Shown: positions 15,424 to 23,654 of the stretch, piece after piece
Numbering within the stretch: position 1 is the first letter of the stretch
How the letters are laid out: each line of letters begins with the position of its first letter
Origin: Claveliimonas sp964652805
GTDB lineage: Bacteria; Bacillota; Clostridia; Lachnospirales; Lachnospiraceae
Reading direction: 5' to 3'
DNA: 33,263 bases
Assembly (NCBI GenBank): GCA_964652805.1
Contig: CAZZBJ010000011.1
Location: 1 to 33,263, forward strand
Program-made: the position numbers and the translations under genes
Notes under the pieces: generated by a model
Told to the model about the DNA's origin: nothing
What the model saw: the letters and a program-made list of their open reading frames with translations, nothing else
The model's database searches: none

Positions 15424-17016
15424 CTAAAGATCGTATTTATATACTCTGTATATAAAGCTTTCCTTCTCCATGGTGAAGGAACGGATCAGCTCATGTTCAC
15501 TGTCATACTCGCCCCAGATCCCCTGCATGCCGCTGTCAGCCACCACATTGTCTCCAATCTCCTGTACACTGCTGACATAACCGGAATAGGGAAGCTCAAA
15601 GCTGTCCACCAGCTCATAGCTGCCTGTAGTCTCATCCACCAGATACTTGTAATAGTAGGACGTGGTACCGTCCACAGCTTTGCTCTGTATACCGTCGATG
15701 ACGCTCCAGTCAAAATCAGGCCTGGTCTCGCTGACACCGATGTTGTTGTTGAACATGTAGAGATAATACTGACCCTCCGGCAGACTCTCATCTTCTACAT
15801 ACGTAATGGAGTGCTGACCGCCCTGGCTGGCGAAATCTCCGTCTTTTTCCAGAACAAGTGTCTCCCACTCTGTCCCCTCCCAGACGGCCGGGTCGCTGAT
15901 GATATACTCCACGGACGGAGTTTCGTAGACATCTGTGATCTTGATGATGGACGAGGTCTCCCGGGAACTCAGGAGCACCTGTCCGTCGCCCAGCCACTGA
16001 ATTGTATTGATATGTATCCAGTCCAGCTCTCCGTCGCTGTTCTCCACGCAGATCTCCTTGTAGCTGCCAAACAGTTCTCCCAGATCAAACGCCTCATCCA
16101 CTGTGCCGTCCGCCACATTCAGACGCACTACCACATCCTCCACACTGTCCTGCTCTGTGTCTGTGGCCAGGATCAGAATGTTGCCGTCATCGTCAAAGAC
16201 ATAGTCGTGGTGCAGCTCATACTGGCCCAAGTCATAGACTGCCGTGATCTGGCCCAAGTCATCCATCCGGGCCATCTTCGTCTCGGAGATGCTGAAATAC
16301 ATGCCCTCGTCCGAGAAGAGGAGACGGTGGCTGCGGTAGCCGATAATGGGAACCTCTCCCCGCAGGACGCCGTTGTTGTCATAGTAGTACATGAAATCCA
16401 GTCCGTCGCTGTCGTTTCCGAGAACGACATAGAGCCCTTCCTCCTGCTCCTCCTCGCTTGTGCCTTCCTCTGTCTCAAGCTGCACTTCCTCCTGACCAAG
16501 AAGGCTGCCCATCTCGTAGGTGATCGTCTTCTCCACCGTCTGTCCGTCTGTCCCTGTCATTGTAAATGTAATCTCGTTTTCCATGTCCGGTATCAGGCCG
16601 ATCACCTGATACTCATGCTCCAGAAGATAGCTGCCGTCCTCTGTCAGCTGCTGCGTGTAATCCGGGATAGCTTCGTCCTCCACATGGACTGTACCGCTCA
16701 CGCTGACCGGCGTCTCTGTCTGAAAATAAACGTACAGGGACTGGGTATTCGTGCCAAAAGGATTGTACTCCACCAGCATGTCATCGGAGGTGTACTCCTT
16801 TTCCGCCTTTTCAGCGTCCAGCTCCTCCTTGATGGCGCTTTGACTGTCCACGTCGTAAATACTTCGGATCTGGTCTCTTGCCTCCTCCAGCTCCTCCTCT
16901 GTCAGTTCATCCTCCTGCACACTGCTCTCTTGCTCCTGGCTGTCCTGTGAACTGCAGCCTCCAAAGCACACGGCCAGTGCGAGAGCGATGCCTGCAAATA
17001 CTATTTTTTTCCGCAC
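15424..17016 (-). CDS. Arylsulfotransferase (ASST)-family lipoprotein
   Basis: A 530-residue surface protein with a lipoprotein signal (KK-hydrophobic segment, lipobox FGGC, lipidated Cys21) and a very acidic linker (residues 22-75). A small beta domain follows (about 90-160, TPVSVSGTVHVED), then repeated beta-propeller-like blades. These include HHDYVFDDDGNILILATDTE, DWIHINTIQWLGDGQVLLSS and GGQHSITYV, which place His residues as in bacterial aryl-sulfate sulfotransferases. Those enzymes move sulfate between phenolic compounds via a phospho-independent, His-linked intermediate. The start is GTG at 17016 (the adjacent ATG is out of frame), with AGAGGG upstream. It could also be a non-catalytic binding relative. 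Confidence 0.75.
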   Translation of the reverse strand: MRKKIVFAGIALALAVCFGGCSSQDSQEQESSVQEDELTEEELEEARDQIRSIYDVDSQSAIKEELDAEKAEKEYTSDDMLVEYNPFGTNTQSLYVYFQTETPVSVSGTVHVEDEAIPDYTQQLTEDGSYLLEHEYQVIGLIPDMENEITFTMTGTDGQTVEKTITYEMGSLLGQEEVQLETEEGTSEEEQEEGLYVVLGNDSDGLDFMYYYDNNGVLRGEVPIIGYRSHRLLFSDEGMYFSISETKMARMDDLGQITAVYDLGQYELHHDYVFDDDGNILILATDTEQDSVEDVVVRLNVADGTVDEAFDLGELFGSYKEICVENSDGELDWIHINTIQWLGDGQVLLSSRETSSIIKITDVYETPSVEYIISDPAVWEGTEWETLVLEKDGDFASQGGQHSITYVEDESLPEGQYYLYMFNNNIGVSETRPDFDWSVIDGIQSKAVDGTTSYYYKYLVDETTGSYELVDSFELPYSGYVSSVQEIGDNVVADSGMQGIWGEYDSEHELIRSFTMEKESFIYRVYKYDL

Positions 17017-17041
17017 ATTAAATCCCTCTCTTTCTTCGTAG

Positions 17042-17047
17042 ATTATA
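17042..17047 (-). promoter_or_regulatory. Candidate -10 element before the ASST-family gene
   Basis: TATAAT lies 26 bp upstream of the GTG start on the minus strand, in the 56-bp gap after thiD. No clear -35 is found at 16-18 bp, so either this promoter needs an activator or the gene is read from the thi operon. Confidence 0.3.
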
Positions 17048-17072
17048 CACCTGAAACGTGAATATTTCTTGT

Positions 17073-17903
17073 TCAGTCTGTGTAAATTTTATGATTTTTC
17101 CGGCCTGACCGGAAGTCCGTCTCCGGGATCGCGTAGCCGTGATCCATGGGGCCCTTCCCCTTTCCAAGATCAAGGCCTGCCCGCAGAGCTCCGGAGATAT
17201 ACGTCTTTGCCCCGCGGATGCTTTCTTCCATGGAAAGGCCCTTGGCCAGATTGCTGGCAATGGCTGAGGAGAGCGTACAGCCGGTGCCGTGGGTGTTGGG
17301 GTTGTCGATGCGCTCTCCCCGCAGCCAGACCAGCCTTCCCTGGTCATACAGAAGGTCGTTGGCATCACTGACCTGGTGTCCGCCCTTGATCAGCACTGCC
17401 CCCGGGTACAGTTCTCCCAGCCGCCGGGCCGCCGCCTCCATCTGCTCTTCGCCGGTGATGGACATTCCTGTCAGCACCTCCGCCTCCGGGATATTGGGGG
17501 TGATCACTGACGCCAGAGGCAAAAGTCTCTCCATGAGCGCCGCCCGGGCATCCTCCTTGAGGAGCCTGCTGCCGCTTGTGGATACCATCACCGGGTCCAC
17601 CACGATATTGGGAGCCTTCCACTTTGTGAGACTGTCCCCGATCACCCGGATAAGGGGCACGGAGGAGACCATGCCGATCTTCACCGCATCCGGAAAGATA
17701 TCCTCAAAGACGCAATTCAGCTGATTTTCAAGGAACTTTGGCGAGGACTCCAGGATCCCGTACACGCCGGTGGTATTCTGGGCTGTCAGGGCCGTCACCG
17801 CGCTCATGGCGTACACCCCGTTTGCCTGCATGGTCTTAATATCCGCCTGGATGCCTGCGCCTCCGCTGCAGTCGCTCCCGGCTATGGTAAGCACACATTT
17901 CAT
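17073..17903 (-). CDS. thiD: HMP/HMP-phosphate kinase (thiamine biosynthesis)
   Basis: A 276-residue ribokinase-family enzyme that phosphorylates hydroxymethylpyrimidine twice to HMP-PP. It shows the N-terminal substrate motif GSDCSGGAGIQADIKT (residues 8-23), VVDPVMVSTSG in the middle, and the anion-hole/catalytic motif THGTGCTLSSAIA near residue 210. Length is normal. Its ATG overlaps the stop of the HAD gene by 4 nt (ATGA). It supplies the pyrimidine half for ThiE, encoded in the same operon. Confidence 0.95.
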   Translation of the reverse strand: MKCVLTIAGSDCSGGAGIQADIKTMQANGVYAMSAVTALTAQNTTGVYGILESSPKFLENQLNCVFEDIFPDAVKIGMVSSVPLIRVIGDSLTKWKAPNIVVDPVMVSTSGSRLLKEDARAALMERLLPLASVITPNIPEAEVLTGMSITGEEQMEAAARRLGELYPGAVLIKGGHQVSDANDLLYDQGRLVWLRGERIDNPNTHGTGCTLSSAIASNLAKGLSMEESIRGAKTYISGALRAGLDLGKGKGPMDHGYAIPETDFRSGRKNHKIYTD

Positions 17904-18568
17904 TTTTCAATCTCCTTCATCTGTCTGTAGTCTGTAATGTATACATCCGCCTCCGCCCGAAGCTGCTCCATCTCCTCCGCAGCGGACGCATCCTCTACGG
18001 CCACGGTGTAAAACCCGGCCTGTCTGGCATTGCATATGCCCTTTAAAAGGTCCTCGAACACAATGCTCTTCCGGGGCTCCGTGCCCAGCCTTTTGGCCGC
18101 CAGGCAGTAAACCTCCGGCGTGTTCTTCCCGTGAGGCGTCTCCGACGAAAGTGCAAAGGCTTGAAAATAGTCGTAGACCCCGTTGTTTTTGAGGGCCGCC
18201 TCAAAGAGCACCGGCTCCGAGGATGTAGCCGCGGCAATTTTTACCCCGGCCCTGTGCAGGTACTCCAGATACTCCGCCGCGTGGGGCTTCAGGCCGATCT
18301 CCTTCTCATACATGCCCCTGGCCAGGGTATACCACTCCTCCATGATGGCCGCCTCGCTCTCCGCCATGGCGTACCGCTCCTTTGTGTAGGCTGCCGCCTG
18401 GGGAAAATTCATATTGGTCAGGGCCTTCAGATAGCTCTCCTCAACGGGAAGGCCGTGGTTTACAAGAAACCTGCCGTCCACGCTCTCCCAGATCCACATG
18501 GAGTCCAGGATCGTCCCGTCCAGGTCAAACACGGCCCCCTCCCACATTTTTCCGTTATACTTTATCAT
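17900..18568 (-). CDS. HAD-superfamily phosphatase in the thiamine operon
   Basis: A 222-residue HAD hydrolase with a helical cap. Motif I is VFDLDGTILDS (nucleophile Asp, about residue 13), motif II is AAATSSEP, Lys in HGKNTPE, and motif III/IV is KSIVFEDLLKGICNARQAG. This is the beta-phosphoglucomutase/sugar-phosphatase branch. The GTG at 18598 has a ribosome-binding site overlapping it, so the ATG at 18568 (with AGAGGA about 8 nt upstream) is preferred. Placement between thiE and thiD suggests a thiamine-linked substrate, such as thiamine phosphate or an HMP phosphate, but the motifs do not show this. Confidence 0.82.
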   Translation of the reverse strand: MIKYNGKMWEGAVFDLDGTILDSMWIWESVDGRFLVNHGLPVEESYLKALTNMNFPQAAAYTKERYAMAESEAAIMEEWYTLARGMYEKEIGLKPHAAEYLEYLHRAGVKIAAATSSEPVLFEAALKNNGVYDYFQAFALSSETPHGKNTPEVYCLAAKRLGTEPRKSIVFEDLLKGICNARQAGFYTVAVEDASAAEEMEQLRAEADVYITDYRQMKEIEK

Positions 18569-18614
18569 GTTCCGGATCCTCTCTCGTATGGTTTTCACTC
18601 CTGTGTATTTTTTC

Positions 18615-19230
<616 letters not shown>

Positions 19231-19244
<14 letters not shown>

Positions 19245-20097
19245 TGTCTGCTCTCTCCCTTATCGTTTTTTCCTTCAGGCCTCCCACGGCGTCCAGGAGG
19301 GCTATGTGAAAGCTGCCGCATCCCAGATATCCCGCCTTCTCAAAGGCCGTCTCCCCGGCGATCCCCATGGACGCCAGAGCGGCCACAGCAGCGAGGAAGG
19401 CATCTCCTCTGCCGGCTCCGGCAAAGGCCCCTGCCAGGGCGCTGGTCATACAGCCGGTCCCGGTCACCCTGGCCATCATGGAACTGCCGCCCCGGACCCT
19501 GGCTATCCGTCTTCCGTCAGTCACCACGTCCACCTGGCCGGTCACTGCCACAGTGCAGCCAAGTCGCCTGGCCGCCGCCAGGGCCGCCTCTGTCCGGTCA
19601 AGCCCTTGGTCCGCCTCGGATACGTCCACACCCTTTTCACGGGAGGCAAGGCCCGCCGCAAAGGTGATTTCCGACACATTACCCCGCAGGATATCCACTC
19701 TGACCTCCCGGATGAGCTGTTCTGTCATCTCCCTCCTGAGCCGGGAAGCGCCTGCCCCCACCGGGTCCAGGATCACGGGAATTCCTTTTTCATTGGCCTT
19801 CTTTCCGGCACGGACCATGGCCTCCAGCTTCCCCCTGGAGGGGGTGCCCATGTTGAGAACAAGGGCGGAGGCCGCAGCCGCGATCTCCTCCGTCTCCTCC
19901 GGATCGTCCGCCATGATGGGGGAGGCGCCTATAGCCAAGAGGATATTGGCACAGTCGTTGGCAGTCACATAGTTGGTGATACAGTGGACGAGAGGTCTTC
20001 TCCTTCGCAGCCCGGCCAGCAGCAGCGCCGCCTGCTCCGCCGTCTGTCCGTCCATACGTTCCTGCCTGTTTTCTTTTCCTGTCTTCTCTTCCCGCAT
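19231..20097 (-). CDS. thiM: Hydroxyethylthiazole kinase
   Basis: A 288-residue kinase that phosphorylates recovered hydroxyethylthiazole for thiamine salvage. Landmarks are PLVHCITNYVTANDCANILL, GASPIMADDPEE, LNMGTP, VILDPVGAGASRLR and the catalytic VTGTGCMTSAL. The start is uncertain: ATG at 20097 adds a 14-residue hydrophilic stretch, and ATG at 20055 (MDGQTAEQ) also has a short AGGA site. The 69-bp gap to the SufB-like gene contains no TPP riboswitch core and no good terminator, so read-through from upstream is likely. Confidence 0.94.
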
Positions 20098-20166
20098 TGG
20101 TCTTCCCGCTTTCCTCCCTGTCTTTTTTGGTCCCGGCCGCTGCCGGAAAATCAGTTACTCATCTCC

Positions 20167-21099
20167 CTAGTTCAAAAATGCCTCCACGATCACGCCCTCT
20201 GCCTCTTCCTCGGTCATACCGAAGGTACGCAGCTTGATAAGCTGCTCGCTGTTAATCCTTCCGATGGCCGCCTCGTGGATGATGGCCGCGTCCAGATGGC
20301 GGGCGTCTATCTCAGGGATGGAACGCACCTGAGCCTCATCCATAATGATCGAGTCGCACTGGATATGGGCGTGACACTTTGCCTCTCCCACAGCCCTGGG
20401 ATGGAAAACCTGGGCAGAGCTTCCCTTTGCCACAGACCGGGAGATGATCTGGGCGGAGCTGTCCTCCCCCTTCATGTAAACAGCCATGTTGGACTCCGCC
20501 TTCTGATCATCGTGGGTCATCAGCTTCTCTACCACATAGAGCTTCGCTCCGTCTCCCATGGTAACCTCCGTCTCCCGGACGGTGGAGTCCACGCCCTTGA
20601 TCTGGGCAGTATCCAGGGTGAACACGGAGTCCTCCTCCATATCAATCTTCGTCACCGGGTTCAGGATGCGGGCCCCGGTCCCCTCGCCCTCGCCGTAGTG
20701 CTTTTCCTCATAGCGGACATTGGCCCTCTTTCCCACGTGGAAGGCATGGATGCCATCGTGACGGCTCTCGTTGCAGCCGCTGTTGTGGATGCCGCAGCCG
20801 GCTATGATCGTGACGTCCGCTCCGTCGGCGATGTAGAAATCATTGTACACCAGATCCACCATACCGGAGGTGCTCACCACCACCGGGATGTGCACCTGCT
20901 CGCCTTTTGCAGCTCCGTCTATATACACATCTATGCCGGGTTTGTCTTCCTTTTTCTTTATCTTAATGTGCTCCGTGCTTCCGTGGCACAGGGAAACTCC
21001 GTTCTGCCGCAGATTGAAAGCGCCCTCCTGCTTAAAACCGGAACCGCTGCTGATCTGTCTTAACACCTGTTCTGTAATCTTATCCAATAATACTGGCAT
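20167..21099 (-). CDS. SufB/SufD-like Fe-S scaffold (minimal SUF, SmsB-type)
   Basis: A 310-residue SufB/SufD-family protein, shorter than classical SufB (about 470). It has the beta-helix core and the typical C-terminal helical end (GRINSEQLIKLRTFGMTEEE). It is the only SufB/D-like gene next to a SufC-like gene and no SufD, SufS or SufU is present, as in the two-gene minimal SUF system described in anaerobes and archaea. It should form a complex with the ATPase at 21138-21872 to assemble Fe-S clusters. The start at 21099 (MPVLLDKITEQVL) fits a purine-rich ribosome-binding site; the extra 20 upstream residues are basic and unlike the family. Confidence 0.88.
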   Translation of the reverse strand: MPVLLDKITEQVLRQISSGSGFKQEGAFNLRQNGVSLCHGSTEHIKIKKKEDKPGIDVYIDGAAKGEQVHIPVVVSTSGMVDLVYNDFYIADGADVTIIAGCGIHNSGCNESRHDGIHAFHVGKRANVRYEEKHYGEGEGTGARILNPVTKIDMEEDSVFTLDTAQIKGVDSTVRETEVTMGDGAKLYVVEKLMTHDDQKAESNMAVYMKGEDSSAQIISRSVAKGSSAQVFHPRAVGEAKCHAHIQCDSIIMDEAQVRSIPEIDARHLDAAIIHEAAIGRINSEQLIKLRTFGMTEEEAEGVIVEAFLN

Positions 21100-21137
21100 C
21101 TGTCCTCTTCTCCTCCCTTTTTGCTTTCTGCCGCTTC

Positions 21138-21872
21138 TTATGCCTGCTGATCCATACATGTACAGGACGGCTCCTCCTTGAGAAGCGTAGGGAGCACTTC
21201 CTCCCTCGGGCCGATATTTTTAATCCGTCCGTCATCGATGACCATGATCCTGTCCGCCATGCGGATGATCCTCTCCTGATGAGAGATCAGGATCAGCATC
21301 TGGTCCTTCTTCTCGTTCTTCTCGTGTATCTTTTCAAACTGTTGTATGAGCATGGAAAAGCTCCATAGGTCAATGCCTGCCTCTGGCTCGTCGAAGATAC
21401 ACAGCTTGTGGCTCCTGGCCAGCACTGTGGCGATCTCGATCCGCTTCATCTCTCCGCCTGAGAGCGTCCCGTCGATCTCTCGCTTTAAATACTCCCTGGC
21501 ACACAAGCCCACGGCGCTCAGCATCCGGCAGGCCTCCTGCTCCGGGAGCTGTTCACCTGCAGCTAAAGACAGCAGACGGTCTATCGTCATTCCCTTGAAT
21601 CTGGGGGGCTGCTGAAACGCAAATCCGATTCCCGCCTTGGCTCTGTGGTCAATGTCATAGTCTGAAATATCCTCCCCGTCCAGGATGATCCGGCCTGCGT
21701 CGGCCTTCTCGATCCCCATCAGCACCTTGGCCAGGGTTGATTTTCCGCCCCCGTTGGGACCTGTGATGATCAGCATTTCCCCGTTCTCCACGGTGAAGCT
21801 GATATCCTTCACGATGCTTCTCTCCACACCGTTTTCGTTCACTTTAAAAGTCAGGTTCTTTACTTCAAGCAT
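21138..21872 (-). CDS. SufC-like ATPase (minimal SUF, SmsC-type)
   Basis: A 244-residue ABC-type ATPase of the SufC group. Walker A is GPNGGGKST (residues 38-46), then GFAFQQPPRFKG (Q-loop), signature LSGGEMKRIE, Walker B LCIFDEPEAGIDLW and H-loop ISHQ. FxQQPP and FDEPEAGIDLW are typical SufC features. The C-terminus has a Cys-x-Cys (CTCMDQQA), an unusual ending. It overlaps the AraC gene upstream by 8 nt and is followed after 38 nt by the SufB-like gene. Confidence 0.9.
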   Translation of the reverse strand: MLEVKNLTFKVNENGVERSIVKDISFTVENGEMLIITGPNGGGKSTLAKVLMGIEKADAGRIILDGEDISDYDIDHRAKAGIGFAFQQPPRFKGMTIDRLLSLAAGEQLPEQEACRMLSAVGLCAREYLKREIDGTLSGGEMKRIEIATVLARSHKLCIFDEPEAGIDLWSFSMLIQQFEKIHEKNEKKDQMLILISHQERIIRMADRIMVIDDGRIKNIGPREEVLPTLLKEEPSCTCMDQQA

Positions 21873-22851
21873 CTTCCTGATCTCCTTTCCGCTTTTGCTC
21901 CATCTTGGTGTATAATTCTTCTGCTGTTCCTGCCTCCCGCGCCATGCTCCTGTATTTTCCCGGCGAGACGCCGGTGCTCTCCCGGAACCGCTTGACGAAA
22001 TAGCTCATATGGTTGAACCCGCAGGAAAAACAGATCTCTGTGACACTGTCGTCCGTCGTCTCCAGCTGGCGCATAGCCTGCCTGATCCGATAGCTGTTCA
22101 GATAACTCTTGGGACTCTGCCCTGTGATCCTCTGAAAGCATCGGAAACACTCTGTCCGGCTGATACGCACCTGCCGCGCCACATCCTCCACGGAGAGATC
22201 CTCCTGGTAGTGTTCCTGGATATACTGCAGGATTCTTCTTGCTCTCTCCTCATAGACCATCTCGTGAGGGTCTCTGTCCTCCGTCTCATCCTGCTCCTCC
22301 CGGCTTCTGATGAAAAGCTCCCAGGCCTGGGAGAGCTGGTTGCGCAGCCGCATCTGTGTGAGCCATCCGTCCTCCCTGCTCATGCAGTAAATCTTCCGCA
22401 GGCAGACGAGAAGCTGCTCCTGGTATGGGCTGCCCCGGCGCAGCGGCTCTCCCCGCAGCCCGGTGTCCTCCATGACCGGCTCCACAAATTTATGAAAGAT
22501 CAGGTTCTCCGTTCCACCGGAGAGAAACTGGGGCAGGAAGACAATGGATATGCTCTCGCTGTCCTCATAATTCCCGAGGACCCGATATCTGTGGAGCACG
22601 CCCGAATTCACAAATACGCCTTCTCCCTCCCCGATCCTGTACCGCCACTCATTCAGTCCACATTCAAACGCTCCCTTCAGCGCCACCATAAACTCCATCT
22701 CGTCATGACAGTGCCAGTCCTCGAGATGCTCCCGGCAGCGCAGAAAATCATTAAAATATACCTGAAAAGGGAAATCCTTTGTCCCGTGCTTCTGTAATTC
22801 ATACATGGTCTGATCTGCCAGGACACGCTCCTGGCCGCGCAGATGACTCAC
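21865..22851 (-). CDS. AraC-family regulator with cupin sensor domain
   Basis: A 328-residue regulator. The N-terminal cupin (about residues 30-130) includes the metal/sugar-site type stretch DWHCHDEMEFMVAL and later GEGVFVNSGVLHRY. The C-terminal domain (about 210-315) has two helix-turn-helices: EDLSVEDVARQVRISRTECF and SVTEICFSCGFNHMSYFVKR. The start GTG at 22851 is chosen because AAAGGAGG lies about 8 nt before it; the ATG at 22872 would place that site inside the gene. It overlaps the SufC-like gene, so it probably controls its own Fe-S/thiamine operon. The ligand is unknown. Confidence 0.88.
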   Translation of the reverse strand: MSHLRGQERVLADQTMYELQKHGTKDFPFQVYFNDFLRCREHLEDWHCHDEMEFMVALKGAFECGLNEWRYRIGEGEGVFVNSGVLHRYRVLGNYEDSESISIVFLPQFLSGGTENLIFHKFVEPVMEDTGLRGEPLRRGSPYQEQLLVCLRKIYCMSREDGWLTQMRLRNQLSQAWELFIRSREEQDETEDRDPHEMVYEERARRILQYIQEHYQEDLSVEDVARQVRISRTECFRCFQRITGQSPKSYLNSYRIRQAMRQLETTDDSVTEICFSCGFNHMSYFVKRFRESTGVSPGKYRSMAREAGTAEELYTKMEQKRKGDQEDA

Positions 22852-22937
22852 GCAGACTCCCTCCTTTATCATATCTGGTACAAATGTTACATGAAACAGC
22901 CTGAATCTGACAAACGCCGGATGATTTCGGCACTATA

Positions 22938-22965
22938 ATTATATAGTATGTGTCCGGTATGTCAA
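22938..22965 (-). promoter_or_regulatory. Strong promoter of the AraC-Suf-thi operon
   Basis: On the minus strand TTGACA (22965-22960) and TATAAT (22943-22938) are both exact consensus hexamers, 16 bp apart. The leader to the GTG at 22851 is about 80 nt and contains a small hairpin (GCCG/CGGC). No operator repeat stands out. Confidence 0.8.
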
Positions 22966-23039
22966 GTGGGCCTTTGGAATTCACCGACACAACTTATTTG
23001 CCTGACGCGGCACGGGAAAGCCGGGGCGATGCAGGTATG

Positions 23040-23063
23040 AAAAAACCTTCTGCAGGCAGAAGG
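23040..23063 (-). terminator. Rho-independent terminator of the glycan operon
   Basis: Perfect 8-bp stem CCTTCTGC/GCAGAAGG with a 2-nt loop, followed on the minus strand by six T (23045-23040). A second perfect stem, GGCAGCGC/GCGCTGCC (23064-23085), sits directly upstream and covers the stop of the YfcE-like gene, so two hairpins stand in tandem. Confidence 0.85.
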
Positions 23064-23072
23064 GGCAGCGCC

Positions 23073-23618
23073 CTACAGCGCTGCCTCCTTATAGGTCTCT
23101 CCCGTCTCCACATCCTTCCAGATAAACACGCCGTCCTCCAGCATCATATAGCTGTGGGCGCTGTTCTCCTTTGGAATGGACACAGACCCGGGATTGATAT
23201 AGTATTTTCCGTCAAACTCCTCCAGCACCGGCACGTGGGTGTGGCCGTGCAAAAGAATGTCTCCCTCTTTCAGCATAGGGGGATGGGCCGTATTGTACTG
23301 ATGCCCGTGAGCTGCGAAGATCATTCGGTTCCCTGTGTACAAAATGCAGTAGTCCGCCAGTATCGGGAACTCCAGCACCATCTGATCTACTTCCGTGTCA
23401 CAGTTTCCCCGCACGCACAGGATCTCCTCCTTCCTCTCATTGAGCATGGCCAGCACTTCCTTGGGTGCGTACTCGCGGGGCAGGTCGTTCCTGGGGCCGT
23501 GATAGAGAATGTCTCCCAGAAGAAGCAGCTTGTCCGGCTTCTCCTTCTGGTATCTCTCCAAAAGGCAGCGGCAGTAGTAAGCGCTCCCATGTATGTCAGA
23601 TGCGATCAGTATCTTCAT
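23073..23618 (-). CDS. yfcE: YfcE-like metallophosphoesterase
   Basis: A 181-residue calcineurin-like phosphodiesterase with all metal-site motifs: Asp8 and His10 (SDIHG), Asp36 (LLGD), Asn72 (GNCD), His104 (AAHGH), and His126/His128 (GHTH), followed by INPGSVSIPK. Family members hydrolyse phosphodiester bonds of small, undefined substrates in the cytoplasm. It is the last gene of the glycan operon, 36 nt after the GH43 gene, with GGAGAGAACAGGAAATG supplying the start. Why it is with glycosidases is not evident; clearing a phosphorylated by-product is one possibility. Confidence 0.92.
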   Translation of the reverse strand: MKILIASDIHGSAYYCRCLLERYQKEKPDKLLLLGDILYHGPRNDLPREYAPKEVLAMLNERKEEILCVRGNCDTEVDQMVLEFPILADYCILYTGNRMIFAAHGHQYNTAHPPMLKEGDILLHGHTHVPVLEEFDGKYYINPGSVSIPKENSAHSYMMLEDGVFIWKDVETGETYKEAAL

Positions 23619-23654
23619 TTCCTGTTCTCTCCTTCTCTCAGATTGTTCTATAAG

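Noticed and set aside
15415..16950. Open frame of 511 codons opposite the arylsulfotransferase-like gene
   Set aside because: Antisense shadow. The minus-strand frame has a lipoprotein signal and family motifs; this one has none.
20098..20166. Possible TPP riboswitch before thiM
   Set aside because: The gap is only 69 bp and I could not find the conserved CUGAGA-type core or the second pyrophosphate-binding arm.
19306..21063. Open frame of 585 codons opposite thiM and the SufB-like gene
   Set aside because: It crosses two real minus-strand genes and their spacer, with low-complexity composition typical of GC-rich antisense frames.
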